Positions 9,089-20,195 are shown, counted from the first letter of the stretch. The stretch: DNA of 51,397 bases from Planctomycetota bacterium (GCA_020848275.1 JADLAK010000069.1:1-51397); one strand, 5' to 3'. The notes: generated by a model not told the origin, from the sequence alone. Numbers and translations are program-made.

Positions 9089-9732
9089 ATGGCTACGAAT
9101 ATATCCCTCGTGCCGGCTCAATCGCCGGTGGCTGGATCACCCGGGCGGCACGTTGTCATTGCCTTGATCGGCGTGGTGTGGCTGATCGTCATTGGCGGCG
9201 GAATCGCAATCGTGTTCAGCAAGGACTTTTCGCCCGGGGTCCGGGGCAATACGCCCCAGTCCCGGCCTGCGGCGACAGCGGATCTGCCGAACAAACGCGG
9301 CGCCACGCTTACAATGTTCTTTCATCCTCAATGTGTTTGCTCGCGCGCGAGCATGGCCGAACTCGAGCGGCTGCTCCCGAAAGTCCGGCGCGAGGTCGAG
9401 GTTGTCCTGGTTTTTGTCCGGCCGTCGAGTTGCAAGGCCGGATGGGAGCGCACCGATCTCTGGGAACGCGCAACAAAGGTTCCCGGCGTCACGGTGCTTT
9501 GCGATGTGGACGGGGTCATGGCGGGCAGGTTTGGCGCCATGACGTCCGGCCACGCCGTTGTTTACAGCGAACACGGCATGCTGATGTACAGCGGCGGCAT
9601 AACCCCGGGGCGCGGCCACGAAGGCGACAATGCCGGCGCTGAGGCCGTCCTGGCCAGCCTCAACGGCGAAGACCCGGCGGTTTCGCAGGCTCCGGTTTTC
9701 GGCTGCGAATTCTGCTGTGAACAGGAGTCCTG

Positions 9733-9733
<1 letters not shown>
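9089..9733 (+). CDS. membrane-anchored thioredoxin-like protein with HPxCxC motif (RedB-like)
   Basis: A 214-residue protein with one N-terminal membrane helix (about 21-43) and a thioredoxin-like domain facing outward. The active-site region is [13 protein letters not shown], with Cys82 and Cys84 spaced CxC instead of the usual CxxC. Two residues later comes an SMAEL helix start as in peroxiredoxin/TlpA-like folds. The C-terminus ends in a second Cys cluster ([11 protein letters not shown]). It resembles proteins annotated RedB, by memory. Its TGA stop overlaps the ATG of the sensor kinase (TGATG at 9731-9735), with AGGAG at 9723-9727, so the two are translationally coupled. A redox or metal sensing partnership is a reasonable inference. 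Confidence 0.8.
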
Positions 9734-12075
<2,342 letters not shown>

Positions 12076-12087
12076 CCTGCGTCACTG

Positions 12088-12345
12088 ATGTATGCGCTGG
12101 CGGCCCGGGACGGCTGGAGCAATTCCGTGTTTGCGACCGCGGGCATGACGGTCATGTTGGCGGTTGCCTCCGCGACTTCGTACGTCCTCGACCGTTACGA
12201 ACCCAAGTACGCCCCCGAATTGAGCACGCCAAATAAAGCAGGGGCGACGCATGCGTCGCCCCAAGGGTCCGACAGGCGGGGACAGTCCGCACGCTCGTCC
12301 TTCGACAAGCTCAGGACTCGCTGGGACAGTCCCCTCCGCTACTAG
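12088..12345 (+). CDS. possible small membrane protein whose end is made of repeat DNA
   Basis: An 85-codon frame 12 bp after the kinase. The first 47 codons use G/C at third positions as the neighbours do and contain a hydrophobic stretch (SVFATAGMTVMLAVASATSYVL). From about 12235 the frame passes into palindromic repeats (12241-12262, 12271-12340), whose translation (SSFDKLRT) is simply repeat read-through. It may be the remnant of a small gene truncated by repeat insertion, or chance. No family is recognised. Confidence 0.3.
   Translation: MYALAARDGWSNSVFATAGMTVMLAVASATSYVLDRYEPKYAPELSTPNKAGATHASPQGSDRRGQSARSSFDKLRTRWDSPLRY
12241..12262. repeat. 22-bp perfect palindrome, GCATGC family
   Basis: The centre GCGACGCATGCGTCGC is extended by GGG/CCC on both sides. 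The 16-bp core is identical to 129-144. Confidence 0.65.
12271..12340. repeat. intergenic repeat with GGGACAGTCC ends and TTCGACAAGCTCAGGA core
   Basis: GGGACAGTCC occurs near both ends as a direct repeat. The middle forms a GTCCT/AGGAC hairpin around TTCGACAAGCTC. The core matches a sequence I know as widespread in bacterial intergenic repeats (often mistranslated as SFDKLRT). It abuts the stop codon of the gene at 12342. Confidence 0.65.
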
Positions 12346-14387
12346 CAGCCGCAGGAGCCGCCGCAGCAGTCATCCTTTGCGTTGACGGCAACTTTGGCGC
12401 CGACCGCCGCCGCAACTGTGGCTTCGGCGCTACGGGCGCGCTGTTCGCCCGGCAGCGTGTCTTCACACGTCCCGGTGCGGCAGCAGGCGCCCGCTTCTTC
12501 ACGTTCTTCTGAATGCGAACCGCAGCAGGAGCCTTCGGCATGTTCGGTGCCGCTCGCTGACGCTTCGTGCTCTGTTGCGCAGGTATCTTCGAGCAATTGC
12601 TCGTCGTGTTCGCGCTTGTCTTCGGCGACGCGGTCGGCGCCGCGAGTGTCGGCCTTACCCTCATTGTCGAGTACGCGTTGCTTGCTGCACGCGGCGTTGT
12701 CGGCGGCCGCCGCTTCACGGGCAAGCTGCTCGACCTCGGCGATGCTTAGTTTCTGGTCAACCTTGCGGCTGTAGTGCTTCTTCATCTTCTTGGCAACGAG
12801 GTGCAGCAAGTTGCTCGCCACGCCGACTTCTTCGTGCGGCAACTCAAGCAGCGAATGGCTGAACTGCGGGTTGCCGTCCACGTAGGCGCGGAATTGCTCG
12901 ACTGAGAAGCCGTAGCCCGTCAGCACGCGGTTGAACTCTTCGCGGCAGCGGACCTTCGCCTCGTACAGCTTCATCTGCACGCGCGACTTCACGTTGATCT
13001 CGCCGTCGCCGCTGGTTTCGATCGGGATGAAGATGCAATCCGGGTAATCGTTGACGACTTTGCTCTGCACGCCGTCAGACTGCGTGCTGGGCATGCAGCC
13101 GAACGGTTTAACGCTGATCACCATGTGGGCTTTTTTCTCAACGACCGCATAGATGTTCTTGCCGACCTCCATGTGGCCTTCGCCGCCGCGGATATCAGCG
13201 GTGTAATACTCGCGTGCGAACTTGTGGATCTTGCCCTGGTCGGGAAGCGGCAGCGGCTTCATGCCCAGAATCTTGCGCAGCTTGTCGTATTTGTTGCGGA
13301 AGAAGAACTTCATGGCCGACAGCAGCACCCACGACTTCATCTGCTTGAGGCGGTTCACTTTGCCGTCGGCCAGCGGCAGCCCGAACTTCCGTTGAATATC
13401 ATACTTCCCCGTGTACATGAGATAGTCGATCCAGGTGGTGACGGGCTCGACCTGCACCTGCGCGCCTTCGCTTTCAAGCCAACTGCCCATGTGGTAGTTG
13501 CCGTCGCCTTCGGTGGTCATGGCCCAGAATTCGCCGGTGATCTTGACCTTCGGCTTCACGCGCGTGAAATCGCAGGGAATGGCCGCGAACATCTCGCGCA
13601 CCTTCTTGAGCGTAGTTTCGATCTTCTCGCCCTTGCGCAAAGTCTCGCCGCACATCTTCTTGGCCTGCACAAGCACCGCGGCGGTCTGGCCCTTGGTCTT
13701 TTCGTAGGGGCGCAGTTGGTAGCCCATGTCGTTGAGCAGGTCGCCGATCATCACGGCGCTGATCAAACCCATGAAGAAATCTTTGGTGAATTCGAGGCCG
13801 TCTTTTTCGGCCGCCTCGTCACCCGCCGCCTGGCTGATTCCCTTGGTCTGTTCAAATAGGAGAACGCGGAAGCCGCCGAAGCCCGCGTCGTTGAGGGCTT
13901 TGCGGTATTCGGCCTCGTACATGCCAAAGCGGCACGGGCCGCAGGCGCCGGCGGTCAAGAACACGTACTGGTCTTTAATATCAGCGACGGACATGCCTTT
14001 GTCGTCACGAAGATGCTGGAGATACTTGACGACATTGCCGACGGTGTAGTACGTCGGGTTGCACTGGCCGCGGTTGCCGAACTCTTTGCCGATGGTCAGC
14101 GCGGCGTTGTCGGGACACGGCAGGGGCGCGATTTTGTAGCCCAGGCCGCTTATGGTGTCGGTGAGCAGTTCTTCGTGCGCGAGCGTGAGGCCGCCGAACA
14201 AAATCGTCGTGGTCTCGCGCGAGTTGCGCGTAAAGCGCTTTTCTTCGGGCCGCGTCCATTGTTCGGCGCTTTCGTCGGCGATGCCGAGTTCGGCGCGCAA
14301 CCTGGCCTCGTAGGCCTCGAGTTCCGCCTGCGACTGTTCGTCAAGGCCGGTGTCGTTCTGCTTTTCGATCAGTTGTTCAGGAGACAT
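12342..14387 (-). CDS. 2-hydroxyacyl-CoA dehydratase-like / CoA-activase-associated protein with Cys-rich tail
   Basis: A 681-residue protein related to the uncharacterised partner family (COG3581-like, by memory) of large CoA-dehydratase activases. Possible Fe-S ligands are Cys91 (PLPCPDN), Cys109 (GQCNPTYYTVG), Cys149 and Cys152 (GACGPCRFGMYEAEY) and the Cys of VKPFGCMPS. About residues 575-681 form an unusual acidic, low-complexity tail with repeated Cys pairs (GSCCGS, GACCRTGTC) ending CCGGSCGC, which looks metal-binding and is not expected in the family. The start ATG follows GAAAGGA at 14394-14400. It is the last gene of the operon that begins with the Rrf2 regulator at 19824. It probably receives low-potential electrons from the ATP-driven activase; the substrate is unknown. 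Confidence 0.8.
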   Translation of the reverse strand: MSPEQLIEKQNDTGLDEQSQAELEAYEARLRAELGIADESAEQWTRPEEKRFTRNSRETTTILFGGLTLAHEELLTDTISGLGYKIAPLPCPDNAALTIGKEFGNRGQCNPTYYTVGNVVKYLQHLRDDKGMSVADIKDQYVFLTAGACGPCRFGMYEAEYRKALNDAGFGGFRVLLFEQTKGISQAAGDEAAEKDGLEFTKDFFMGLISAVMIGDLLNDMGYQLRPYEKTKGQTAAVLVQAKKMCGETLRKGEKIETTLKKVREMFAAIPCDFTRVKPKVKITGEFWAMTTEGDGNYHMGSWLESEGAQVQVEPVTTWIDYLMYTGKYDIQRKFGLPLADGKVNRLKQMKSWVLLSAMKFFFRNKYDKLRKILGMKPLPLPDQGKIHKFAREYYTADIRGGEGHMEVGKNIYAVVEKKAHMVISVKPFGCMPSTQSDGVQSKVVNDYPDCIFIPIETSGDGEINVKSRVQMKLYEAKVRCREEFNRVLTGYGFSVEQFRAYVDGNPQFSHSLLELPHEEVGVASNLLHLVAKKMKKHYSRKVDQKLSIAEVEQLAREAAAADNAACSKQRVLDNEGKADTRGADRVAEDKREHDEQLLEDTCATEHEASASGTEHAEGSCCGSHSEEREEAGACCRTGTCEDTLPGEQRARSAEATVAAAVGAKVAVNAKDDCCGGSCGC

Positions 14388-14414
14388 GCGTCGTCCTTTC
14401 AGGTTTTTGTATCC

Positions 14415-14485
14415 AAGCCCATTGCGTTAGCGATGGGATGCAATCACGGTTTGTCGTTACATCCCACCGCTTACGCAGTGGGCTT
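14415..14485. repeat. 71-bp hairpin repeat, GCCCAYYGCG family, copy 2
   Basis: AAGCCCATTGCG... pairs with ...CGCAGTGGGCTT, with internal hairpins in both arms as in copies 1 and 3. It lies in the gap between the PDZ gene (stop 14489) and the dehydratase-like gene (start 14387), inside the operon. Confidence 0.8.
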
Positions 14486-14488
14486 GCG

Positions 14489-15811
14489 TCATTTCAAGTC
14501 GGTGCCGTTGATGCCGATCGTGCCGGAGCCGATGGTCAGCGTTACTCTTTCCTCGCCGCGTTTGACGATCATTTCCGCCGTCTGGCCGTCAGCGACGGTT
14601 TTCTTCGCCTCGGTGATGTCACCCATGCTGCGGATTTCTTTTCCGTTGTAGCTGACCAGCACGTCGCCGACCTTTACGCCGGCAAGCGCCGCCTGGCTGT
14701 TGGGAAACACGTTGGTAATCAGCACGCCCGGGCCCTTGGCGGTCTTCTTTATCAACTGGGCCTGGGCCGCGGCTTTCACCTTTTCGTCGGGGTCGTTCGC
14801 CGCGATTTTCTCGATTGTCGCCCAGGCTTCCGGCGTGTTCTTGGCGCCCAGCGCGCTGATGGCGTTTTCGCGCGCCATGGTGTTTTCGCTGTAGGTCTCG
14901 ACGTATTTGACCAGATAGCCGACGGTGCTCTTGTCTTCGATCTCGTTCAGCGCGGTGATTGCGGCAAAGGCGTCGTAACCCTTGGCCGCGCCCAGCGCTT
15001 CGCCGGCGATCTTCGCGCGCTCCTCGGCCGGGACCGACGCCCGATAGGGCAGCCCGTAGATCGAGGAAATGCGGAAGGTGCTGGGTGTGCTCTCGTTGGT
15101 GATGCTGTACTTGATCAGGTCCCAGTTTGAGATCAGCGTGTACATGTCCGGGTCGGAGAGCCCGAGTTCGCGCTTGCCCTTGCCCCAGTTCATGCCCGTG
15201 CCGTAGTCCTCGGCGACCTTCATCCACATCTCGATGGTCTTGTCGTAGGCCAGCGGGCCGAGTTTCTGCAGCGCGGCAATGGCCTTGATGACGCCTTCTT
15301 TGTCCTTGAGCTCGAACGCGCGCTTGAAGAGCCCGTCATTTTCGTCGATGCGCGCCTTGATTTCCTCGGGCGTGAGGTGCTCAAAGATGCCGTACTTCTC
15401 GAGGATCGCCGCGTAATCGGCGCTCTTCTTGTCTTTGCCCTCGAGTTCGGCCTTTAGCTGGAGTTCCGTCTCGGCGCCGGCCTGCTTCAGCTTGTGCAGC
15501 GCGGCTTCGGCCCGGTCGGCGCGTTCGTTGGCCTCGCCTTTTTCGCGCGCCAGGCGGTCGGTTTCGGCCGCGATTTCAGTGGCCGCGATCTTCTCCGAGC
15601 CGCTTTTGTTCTTGAGCCTGTCGAGGTCCGCCTTAAGGCGCGTGTTCTCGTCGCGTGCGGCGTCGCGCTCCTGCGAGAGCGTGCCGATCGCGGATTCGAG
15701 CTCGCCGGTCTTCTGTTGCCCGGCCTTGCTGGCGCCGAACTGGTACATGCCCGCGGCACCGGCCAGGCAGGCAATGATCGCGACAACGATTGTAGTGATG
15801 CTGTTCTTCAT
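14489..15811 (-). CDS. membrane-anchored coiled-coil, HEAT-like and PDZ protein
   Basis: A 440-residue protein. Residues about 5-25 are a membrane anchor (ITTIVVAIIACLAGAAG). About 35-125 are a long charged coiled coil (ERDAARDENTRLKADLDRLK). The middle (about 150-350) is alpha-helical, with HEAT-like repeats such as YDAFAAITALNEIEDKST and AWATIEKIAANDPDEKVKAAA. The C-terminus (about 355-435) is a PDZ domain (GVLITNVFPNSQAALAGVKVGDVLVSYNGKEI), which binds protein C-termini. No protease domain is present, so this is an adaptor or scaffold. It lies between the activase and the dehydratase-like gene in the same operon, an unusual insertion that suggests a structural or quality-control role for that pair. 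The ribosome binding site is weak. Confidence 0.85.
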   Translation of the reverse strand: MKNSITTIVVAIIACLAGAAGMYQFGASKAGQQKTGELESAIGTLSQERDAARDENTRLKADLDRLKNKSGSEKIAATEIAAETDRLAREKGEANERADRAEAALHKLKQAGAETELQLKAELEGKDKKSADYAAILEKYGIFEHLTPEEIKARIDENDGLFKRAFELKDKEGVIKAIAALQKLGPLAYDKTIEMWMKVAEDYGTGMNWGKGKRELGLSDPDMYTLISNWDLIKYSITNESTPSTFRISSIYGLPYRASVPAEERAKIAGEALGAAKGYDAFAAITALNEIEDKSTVGYLVKYVETYSENTMARENAISALGAKNTPEAWATIEKIAANDPDEKVKAAAQAQLIKKTAKGPGVLITNVFPNSQAALAGVKVGDVLVSYNGKEIRSMGDITEAKKTVADGQTAEMIVKRGEERVTLTIGSGTIGINGTDLK

Positions 15812-15839
15812 GTTTTTGTCCCGAAGTCCTGAGTGCGGC

Positions 15840-15862
15840 GGCCTGGGTCAAAGACCCCGGCC
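15840..15862. repeat. small hairpin between activase and PDZ genes
   Basis: GGCC-T-GGGTC pairs with GACCC-C-GGCC around a 3-nt AAA loop, with one mismatch. It lies in the 75-bp gap between the two coding regions. It may be a repeat or an intercistronic RNA-stabilising hairpin. Confidence 0.5.
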
Positions 15863-15886
15863 CTGGCACCCTGTACCCCGGACGTT

Positions 15887-18800
15887 TTAACCTACCGCGG
15901 TCAATTCAGGGTCAGATTTCGGTTGTTCGGCGCGCTTGGCGAGCAATTCCGCCTTCTTGGCGGCAATCAGTTCGGCCAGCTTCTTCTTCTTGTCCGCTTC
16001 CTCGCGCTTGGCCTCGGCATACCGCGTGAGGAAGTAATTGATGGTCTCGGTGCGGATCTTGATGCTGCCCGTGGGCTTGTTTTCGTCGATGTCGTGGAAG
16101 GTGAAGTAGGGCGTCTTGCTGGCGCTGACGATTTCGTCGACGGCTCCGTAAATCGGCGCGTCGTGCCCGCACTTGAAACTGGATAAATCTAAACCGACGA
16201 GATTGGGGTGGCGCGCCGTATATTTCGCGCCCCACAACTTCTGCGAGCTATTGTGGCTGTAGGAATTCTTCCAGACGTCGCTGATCGCCATCGGGCCGGG
16301 AATAAGACCCTTCTTGACGTCCTCGCCGAACACTTCGTCGAGGATGTCCTGCTCAATGGGCAGGCTGTCGAGAGCGAAGATCGGGTAGCCCATCAACTGC
16401 AGCTCCTCGAGGATTTCGTGGTTCAGGCCCGGGTCGTTGTGGTAGGGGCGCGCGAGCAACACCACGCCGAGCTTGCCCTCGGCCTTGAGTTTATCGAGCG
16501 CCTTGCGCCCGCCGACGCGAAGCTCCTCGCGGAAGGCCTTGAGCGCCTTTTCGGCTTGTTCGAGCGCGAACTTGTTTTCCGCGCGCGTGACGCCCAGGCG
16601 CGGGCCGAACCACTCGAACATCTGGCGCTCGGCCAGCGCGAAGTTCTTCATGTCGATGCACGGGTCCCAGTACTCCATGCCAGCTTCCTTGAAGAGGTCG
16701 CGTTCCTTGGTGAACGCGGCTTTCACGACTTCGGGCGTGGCCGAGACCGTCGGGCAGGCGTAGCTGTCGACGACGTGCGTGAGCTCGGAGATCATCGTGT
16801 TGGGAATCGGGAAGAAGATGACGTCCGGCTTTTTCTTGTAGAGCAGGTTGTGGATGTGCGCGAGCGCGACCTTGGCCGGGAAGCACTGGTCGATGCTGCC
16901 GCGGCGTGAACCTTCCTTGTACATCTCTTCGTTGGTCGTCTCGGACCAGATGATGTTCTTGCGGTCGACGCCGATGCTTTCAAGGTACGCCGACCAGTAC
17001 GGCCCGGTCGAGTACATGTTCAATACTTTGGGCATGCCGATTTTGATCGTCTTGCGCCGCGCGCGTTTTTCCAGTTGCTCGCGCAGGCGCGGCGTGCTGA
17101 TGAAACCAAGTAGCTTGCCGGGCTCGTCCTTGACCGCGACTTCGGGCTCGTAGCTTTCGAACGCGCGGCGGGCCGCGAGGTCGACGAAGTTCGGGTTGTC
17201 CTTCTTCAGGCCGTCCATCTTCGACTTGATCTTGCGCATCGCGGCGACGTCTTCGACCGTGCCTTTTTCGCACGTCGCGATGATGAAGCGCCGGTTGTCG
17301 CCCGCGGGCGTCTGCGTATCAATGAAGGTGCGCAGGCACTTGTTCTTGCAGAAGTAGCAGCGGGTGCTTTCGTCGCGCTTGCTGCTGTAGGAAAGGCCAA
17401 GCAGCGCCTCGAAGCCGATGAAGTTGGTCTTGCCGGATTTGCCGGTCACGCGGTGCGCTTCAATCGCGCAGCCGATTGCGCCGCTTTCTCCGCAGAACTT
17501 GTGCACGATGACTTCAGCGCCGGGCACTTTGCCCTTGATGAAGTCGACCTGCGATTTGACCGCGGCGAGGTTGCGCTGCGTGCCGCCCTGCAGCACGAAC
17601 TTTTTGCCGAGCTTGTTGAGGTTGGGCTCCTGCACGACGTAGAGCCAGATATTTTTCGGCAGCACGTGGGCCAGCCCCGCCATGATTTCCTGCGGGCTCC
17701 AGCCAAGCTGCTGGAAGTTGACGATATCCGATTCCATGAACACCGCGCAGCCGTAGCTGAAAATCGGCAGCTTCTTGGCGCTAAAGGCGGTCTCGGCGAA
17801 TTTCTCCACCGGGTGGCCGAACTTGCCCGCGGTGGATTGCAGGAAGTATCCGTTGCCCGCGCTGCATTGCGTGTTGAGCTTGAAGTCCGCGACGCGGCCA
17901 TCGTTGAGCATGATGACCTTGATGTCCTGGCCGCCGACGTCGACGATCACGTCAACGTCCTTGTAGAAGTGCAGCGCGCTTTGGGTGTGCGCGACGGTCT
18001 CGACCAGCGCGACGTCGCCGCCGATCGTGTCCTTGAGGATGTCTTTGGCGTAGCCCGTGGTGCCGACGCCCTTGATAACCAGCGTCGCGCCGTTCTTTTC
18101 GATGACTTCCTTTAACCCCGCCACGACTTCCTTCGTGTCGAGCAGCGGGTTGCCCTTCGACAACTGGTAATACGCGCCGATCAAATCGCCCTTGTTGTTG
18201 ACGAGCACCGCCTTGGTGCTGGTGCTGCCGCCGTCGATGCCCATCCAGCCTTCGACCACCTGGCCCGCGGCGAACTCCGGGAACACGTGGCGCGGGATGG
18301 TGTAATCCTTGACGAACTGCGCAAGTTCTTCCTGCGTGTCCCACAGGGCCTTGCCGCCGCTGGCCTCGCGCATTTTGTCGCGCCCGCCGCCGATGTACGC
18401 CGCGATCGTTTCCATGCCGCTGAACACCGCGACGTGGGCGTCTTCGCTTTTGCCGTAGAGCACCGCGCCGATCGCCGCAAAGTACTGGGCGTTGTTCGGG
18501 ACGATGATGAGATCTTTGGGGTCGACGCCCTCGGGCAGCGGGTATTTACGCTCGGCCCAGATTTTGGGGATGTTGTTTTTCCAGGCATCGCGCATGGCGG
18601 GAATAAACGTGTTCGGCCCGCCCAGCAGCAGCACCTGGTGCCGCAGCGTATTGCCGCGCGTCAGCACGCTTAAATTCTGCTGGACAATCGCCTCGAACAG
18701 GCTCGCCATCAGCTCGCCGGCGGGCACGCCTTGCTTCTGCAAGCCGTTGATGTCCGTTTCGGCAAACACGCCGCATTTGCCCGCGACGGGGTGCAGCTTG

Positions 18801-19360
18801 ACGCCGAAATAAGGCAACTGGCGCAGCGTTTCGACAGGCACCTTGAGCTTGGCGTTGATTTTGTCGATCACCGCGCCCGTGCCGCCCGCGCACTTGTCGT
18901 TCATGCTGGGCACCTTGCGGCGCTGGCCCGTGCGTTCATCAAGCTGCCAGATGATGATCTTGGCGTCCTGGCCGCCGAGTTCGATTACGCTGCCGGCATC
19001 GGGGTAATACTTTTCGACCGCGAGGCTGACCGCGTTCACTTCCTGCACGAACTTGGCGTTGATCAGCGATGCCAGCGCCGTGCCGCCCGAGCCGGTGATA
19101 AAGCAGCGCACGCGGGTGTAGGGCAGCGGGAAAGACTGGAAGATTTTTTCGAGCAGCTCAAAGACTTTCTCGGGCTGCTTGGTTTCGTGGCGCTGGTAAT
19201 CGGACCACAAGATTTCGTCGGTGACGGGGTCCATCACCACGGCCTTGACGGTCGTGGAGCCCACATCCATGCCGATGGTGACGCCATTGGGATATTTGAG
19301 CGAGGCTTCTTCAGCCTTCTGCATGGGCGTCTTTTCAAGCGCTTTGACGGAATCAATCAT
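15887..19360 (-). CDS. 2-hydroxyacyl-CoA dehydratase activase, two ASKHA ATPase domains plus DUF2229
   Basis: A 1157-residue protein of the BadF/BadG/BcrA/BcrD class, which couples ATP hydrolysis to transfer of very low-potential electrons to a partner. ATPase domain 1: IGMDVGSTTVKAVVMD (29-44), ITGSGGTAL, IELGGQDAKII, cluster ligands Cys157 (KCAGGTG) and Cys196 (GKCGVF). Domain 2: MGIDGGSTSTKAVLV (373-387), DVGGQDIKV, Cys499 (QCSAGNG) and Cys538 (YGCAVF). A third Cys motif, CYFCKNKC (668-675), follows. The C-terminal DUF2229 part contains KVLNMYSTGPYWSAYLESIG and SIDQCFPAKVALAHIHNL, then a Lys-rich tail. Length is typical of fused activases. The start ATG at 19360 overlaps the Rrf2 stop (ATGA) after a GGAAGGAG site, so translation is coupled. 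Confidence 0.92.
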   Translation of the reverse strand: MIDSVKALEKTPMQKAEEASLKYPNGVTIGMDVGSTTVKAVVMDPVTDEILWSDYQRHETKQPEKVFELLEKIFQSFPLPYTRVRCFITGSGGTALASLINAKFVQEVNAVSLAVEKYYPDAGSVIELGGQDAKIIIWQLDERTGQRRKVPSMNDKCAGGTGAVIDKINAKLKVPVETLRQLPYFGVKLHPVAGKCGVFAETDINGLQKQGVPAGELMASLFEAIVQQNLSVLTRGNTLRHQVLLLGGPNTFIPAMRDAWKNNIPKIWAERKYPLPEGVDPKDLIIVPNNAQYFAAIGAVLYGKSEDAHVAVFSGMETIAAYIGGGRDKMREASGGKALWDTQEELAQFVKDYTIPRHVFPEFAAGQVVEGWMGIDGGSTSTKAVLVNNKGDLIGAYYQLSKGNPLLDTKEVVAGLKEVIEKNGATLVIKGVGTTGYAKDILKDTIGGDVALVETVAHTQSALHFYKDVDVIVDVGGQDIKVIMLNDGRVADFKLNTQCSAGNGYFLQSTAGKFGHPVEKFAETAFSAKKLPIFSYGCAVFMESDIVNFQQLGWSPQEIMAGLAHVLPKNIWLYVVQEPNLNKLGKKFVLQGGTQRNLAAVKSQVDFIKGKVPGAEVIVHKFCGESGAIGCAIEAHRVTGKSGKTNFIGFEALLGLSYSSKRDESTRCYFCKNKCLRTFIDTQTPAGDNRRFIIATCEKGTVEDVAAMRKIKSKMDGLKKDNPNFVDLAARRAFESYEPEVAVKDEPGKLLGFISTPRLREQLEKRARRKTIKIGMPKVLNMYSTGPYWSAYLESIGVDRKNIIWSETTNEEMYKEGSRRGSIDQCFPAKVALAHIHNLLYKKKPDVIFFPIPNTMISELTHVVDSYACPTVSATPEVVKAAFTKERDLFKEAGMEYWDPCIDMKNFALAERQMFEWFGPRLGVTRAENKFALEQAEKALKAFREELRVGGRKALDKLKAEGKLGVVLLARPYHNDPGLNHEILEELQLMGYPIFALDSLPIEQDILDEVFGEDVKKGLIPGPMAISDVWKNSYSHNSSQKLWGAKYTARHPNLVGLDLSSFKCGHDAPIYGAVDEIVSASKTPYFTFHDIDENKPTGSIKIRTETINYFLTRYAEAKREEADKKKKLAELIAAKKAELLAKRAEQPKSDPELTAVG

Positions 19361-19824
19361 GCCGACACTCCTTCCGCGACTTGGGCCGGGGCTTGCGCCG
19401 AGGCGGCGGCAAACGCGGGCAGCGCCGGTTTGCCTTGTTTCATGTCTTCCACTGAAAGCTTTTCGAGATAGCAGCCGATGGCGTCGGCAAACGAGCCCAG
19501 CGCGGCGCGCAGCGTGCAGTTTTCGCTGAACTCGCAGATGCCGGGATTGCCCACGCACTTGAAAATGCAGACGCCGCGGTCGGCCGCCTCCAGCACGCTG
19601 GCCACGCTGATAAGCCGGGCTTCACGCGCAAGGCTGTAGCCGCCTTCGCGCCCCGCCTTGGAGCGCGCGATGCCCTTGTTGACCAGCCGGCGCATGATCT
19701 GCGCGCATAGCTTCTCGGGAATGCGCTGCGCCTGTGCGATCTGGTGCACCGTCTGTCGCGAGCCGCTGCGGCTGAGGTGCAGCGCCGCACGCAGGCCGTA
19801 GTCGGATTTTGCGGTTATGAGCAC
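19357..19824 (-). CDS. Rrf2-family transcriptional regulator with Fe-S type cysteines
   Basis: A 155-residue Rrf2 protein. The winged-helix DNA-binding part includes ITAKSDYGLRAALHLS, IPEKLCAQIMRRLVNKGI and GREGGYSLAR. The cluster-binding loop has four cysteines within CIFKCVGNPGICEFSENC (about 86-103), as in IscR/NsrR/RirA-type sensors of Fe-S status, NO or redox state. The C-terminus is an Ala-rich tail. It starts at a GTG and is the first gene of the operon, overlapping the activase by four bases. Two matching dyads lie directly upstream (19844-19879), so autoregulation and control of the Fe-S-rich enzymes downstream is likely. Confidence 0.92.
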   Translation of the reverse strand: MLITAKSDYGLRAALHLSRSGSRQTVHQIAQAQRIPEKLCAQIMRRLVNKGIARSKAGREGGYSLAREARLISVASVLEAADRGVCIFKCVGNPGICEFSENCTLRAALGSFADAIGCYLEKLSVEDMKQGKPALPAFAAASAQAPAQVAEGVSA

Positions 19825-19843
19825 GTTGAGCCGATCAATGCGG

Positions 19844-19860
19844 ACCTAAAAAGTCTTAGT
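19844..19860. promoter_or_regulatory. putative Rrf2 operator, proximal site
   Basis: ACCTAAAAAGTCTTAGT is an imperfect 17-bp dyad (arms ACCTAA / TTAGT) 20 bp upstream of the regulator's start. It matches the distal site (read on the minus strand) at 13 of 17 positions, and their centres are 19 bp apart. Confidence 0.5.
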
Positions 19861-19862
19861 TG

Positions 19863-19879
19863 ACCAAAACCGTTTAGGT
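19863..19879. promoter_or_regulatory. putative Rrf2 operator, distal site
   Basis: ACCAAAACCGTTTAGGT is a 17-bp dyad with seven of eight arm positions complementary. It is paired with the proximal site two helical turns away. A minus-strand TTGGTC (-35-like) falls between the two sites, so bound regulator would cover the promoter. Confidence 0.5.
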
Positions 19880-20195
19880 TGTCGAGCGGACTAGCTCAAG
19901 AGCTATTCGGGAAAGATGTTAGGGGATTTCATGCCGGAATTATCCGGATTTGCCGCTGCCCGCAGAGCCGCTTGGCGCGCGGGTTTTGCGGCGGCGCGAT
20001 TTGACCAGGTGGTTGAAGGCCCGGCTTCGAACGGACGCGCCTTGACCGCGGAGGACTTGCGTCGCAAGATTCGCTGGTGGGTCCATTTGTCGGTGGTGGG
20101 TCCATTTGAAGGTGGTGCGGGCCTCGCCCGCATTGCGCCTCGAAACGGACCAACGACGCAAGCTTTGGTGGCGCGTACAGGAAGACAGCGAATTT
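19880..20195. other. intergenic region without a gene; short direct repeat and hairpin
   Basis: About 316 bp between the Rrf2 gene and tRNA-Gly. It contains a 15-bp direct repeat (TGGTGGGTCCATTTG at 20075-20089 and 20094-20108, period 19 bp) and a hairpin GCGGGC-CTC-GCCCGC at 20117-20131 that resembles the first hairpin of the 122-bp repeat. Open frames across it are best explained by these repeats and the tRNA. Confidence 0.5.
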
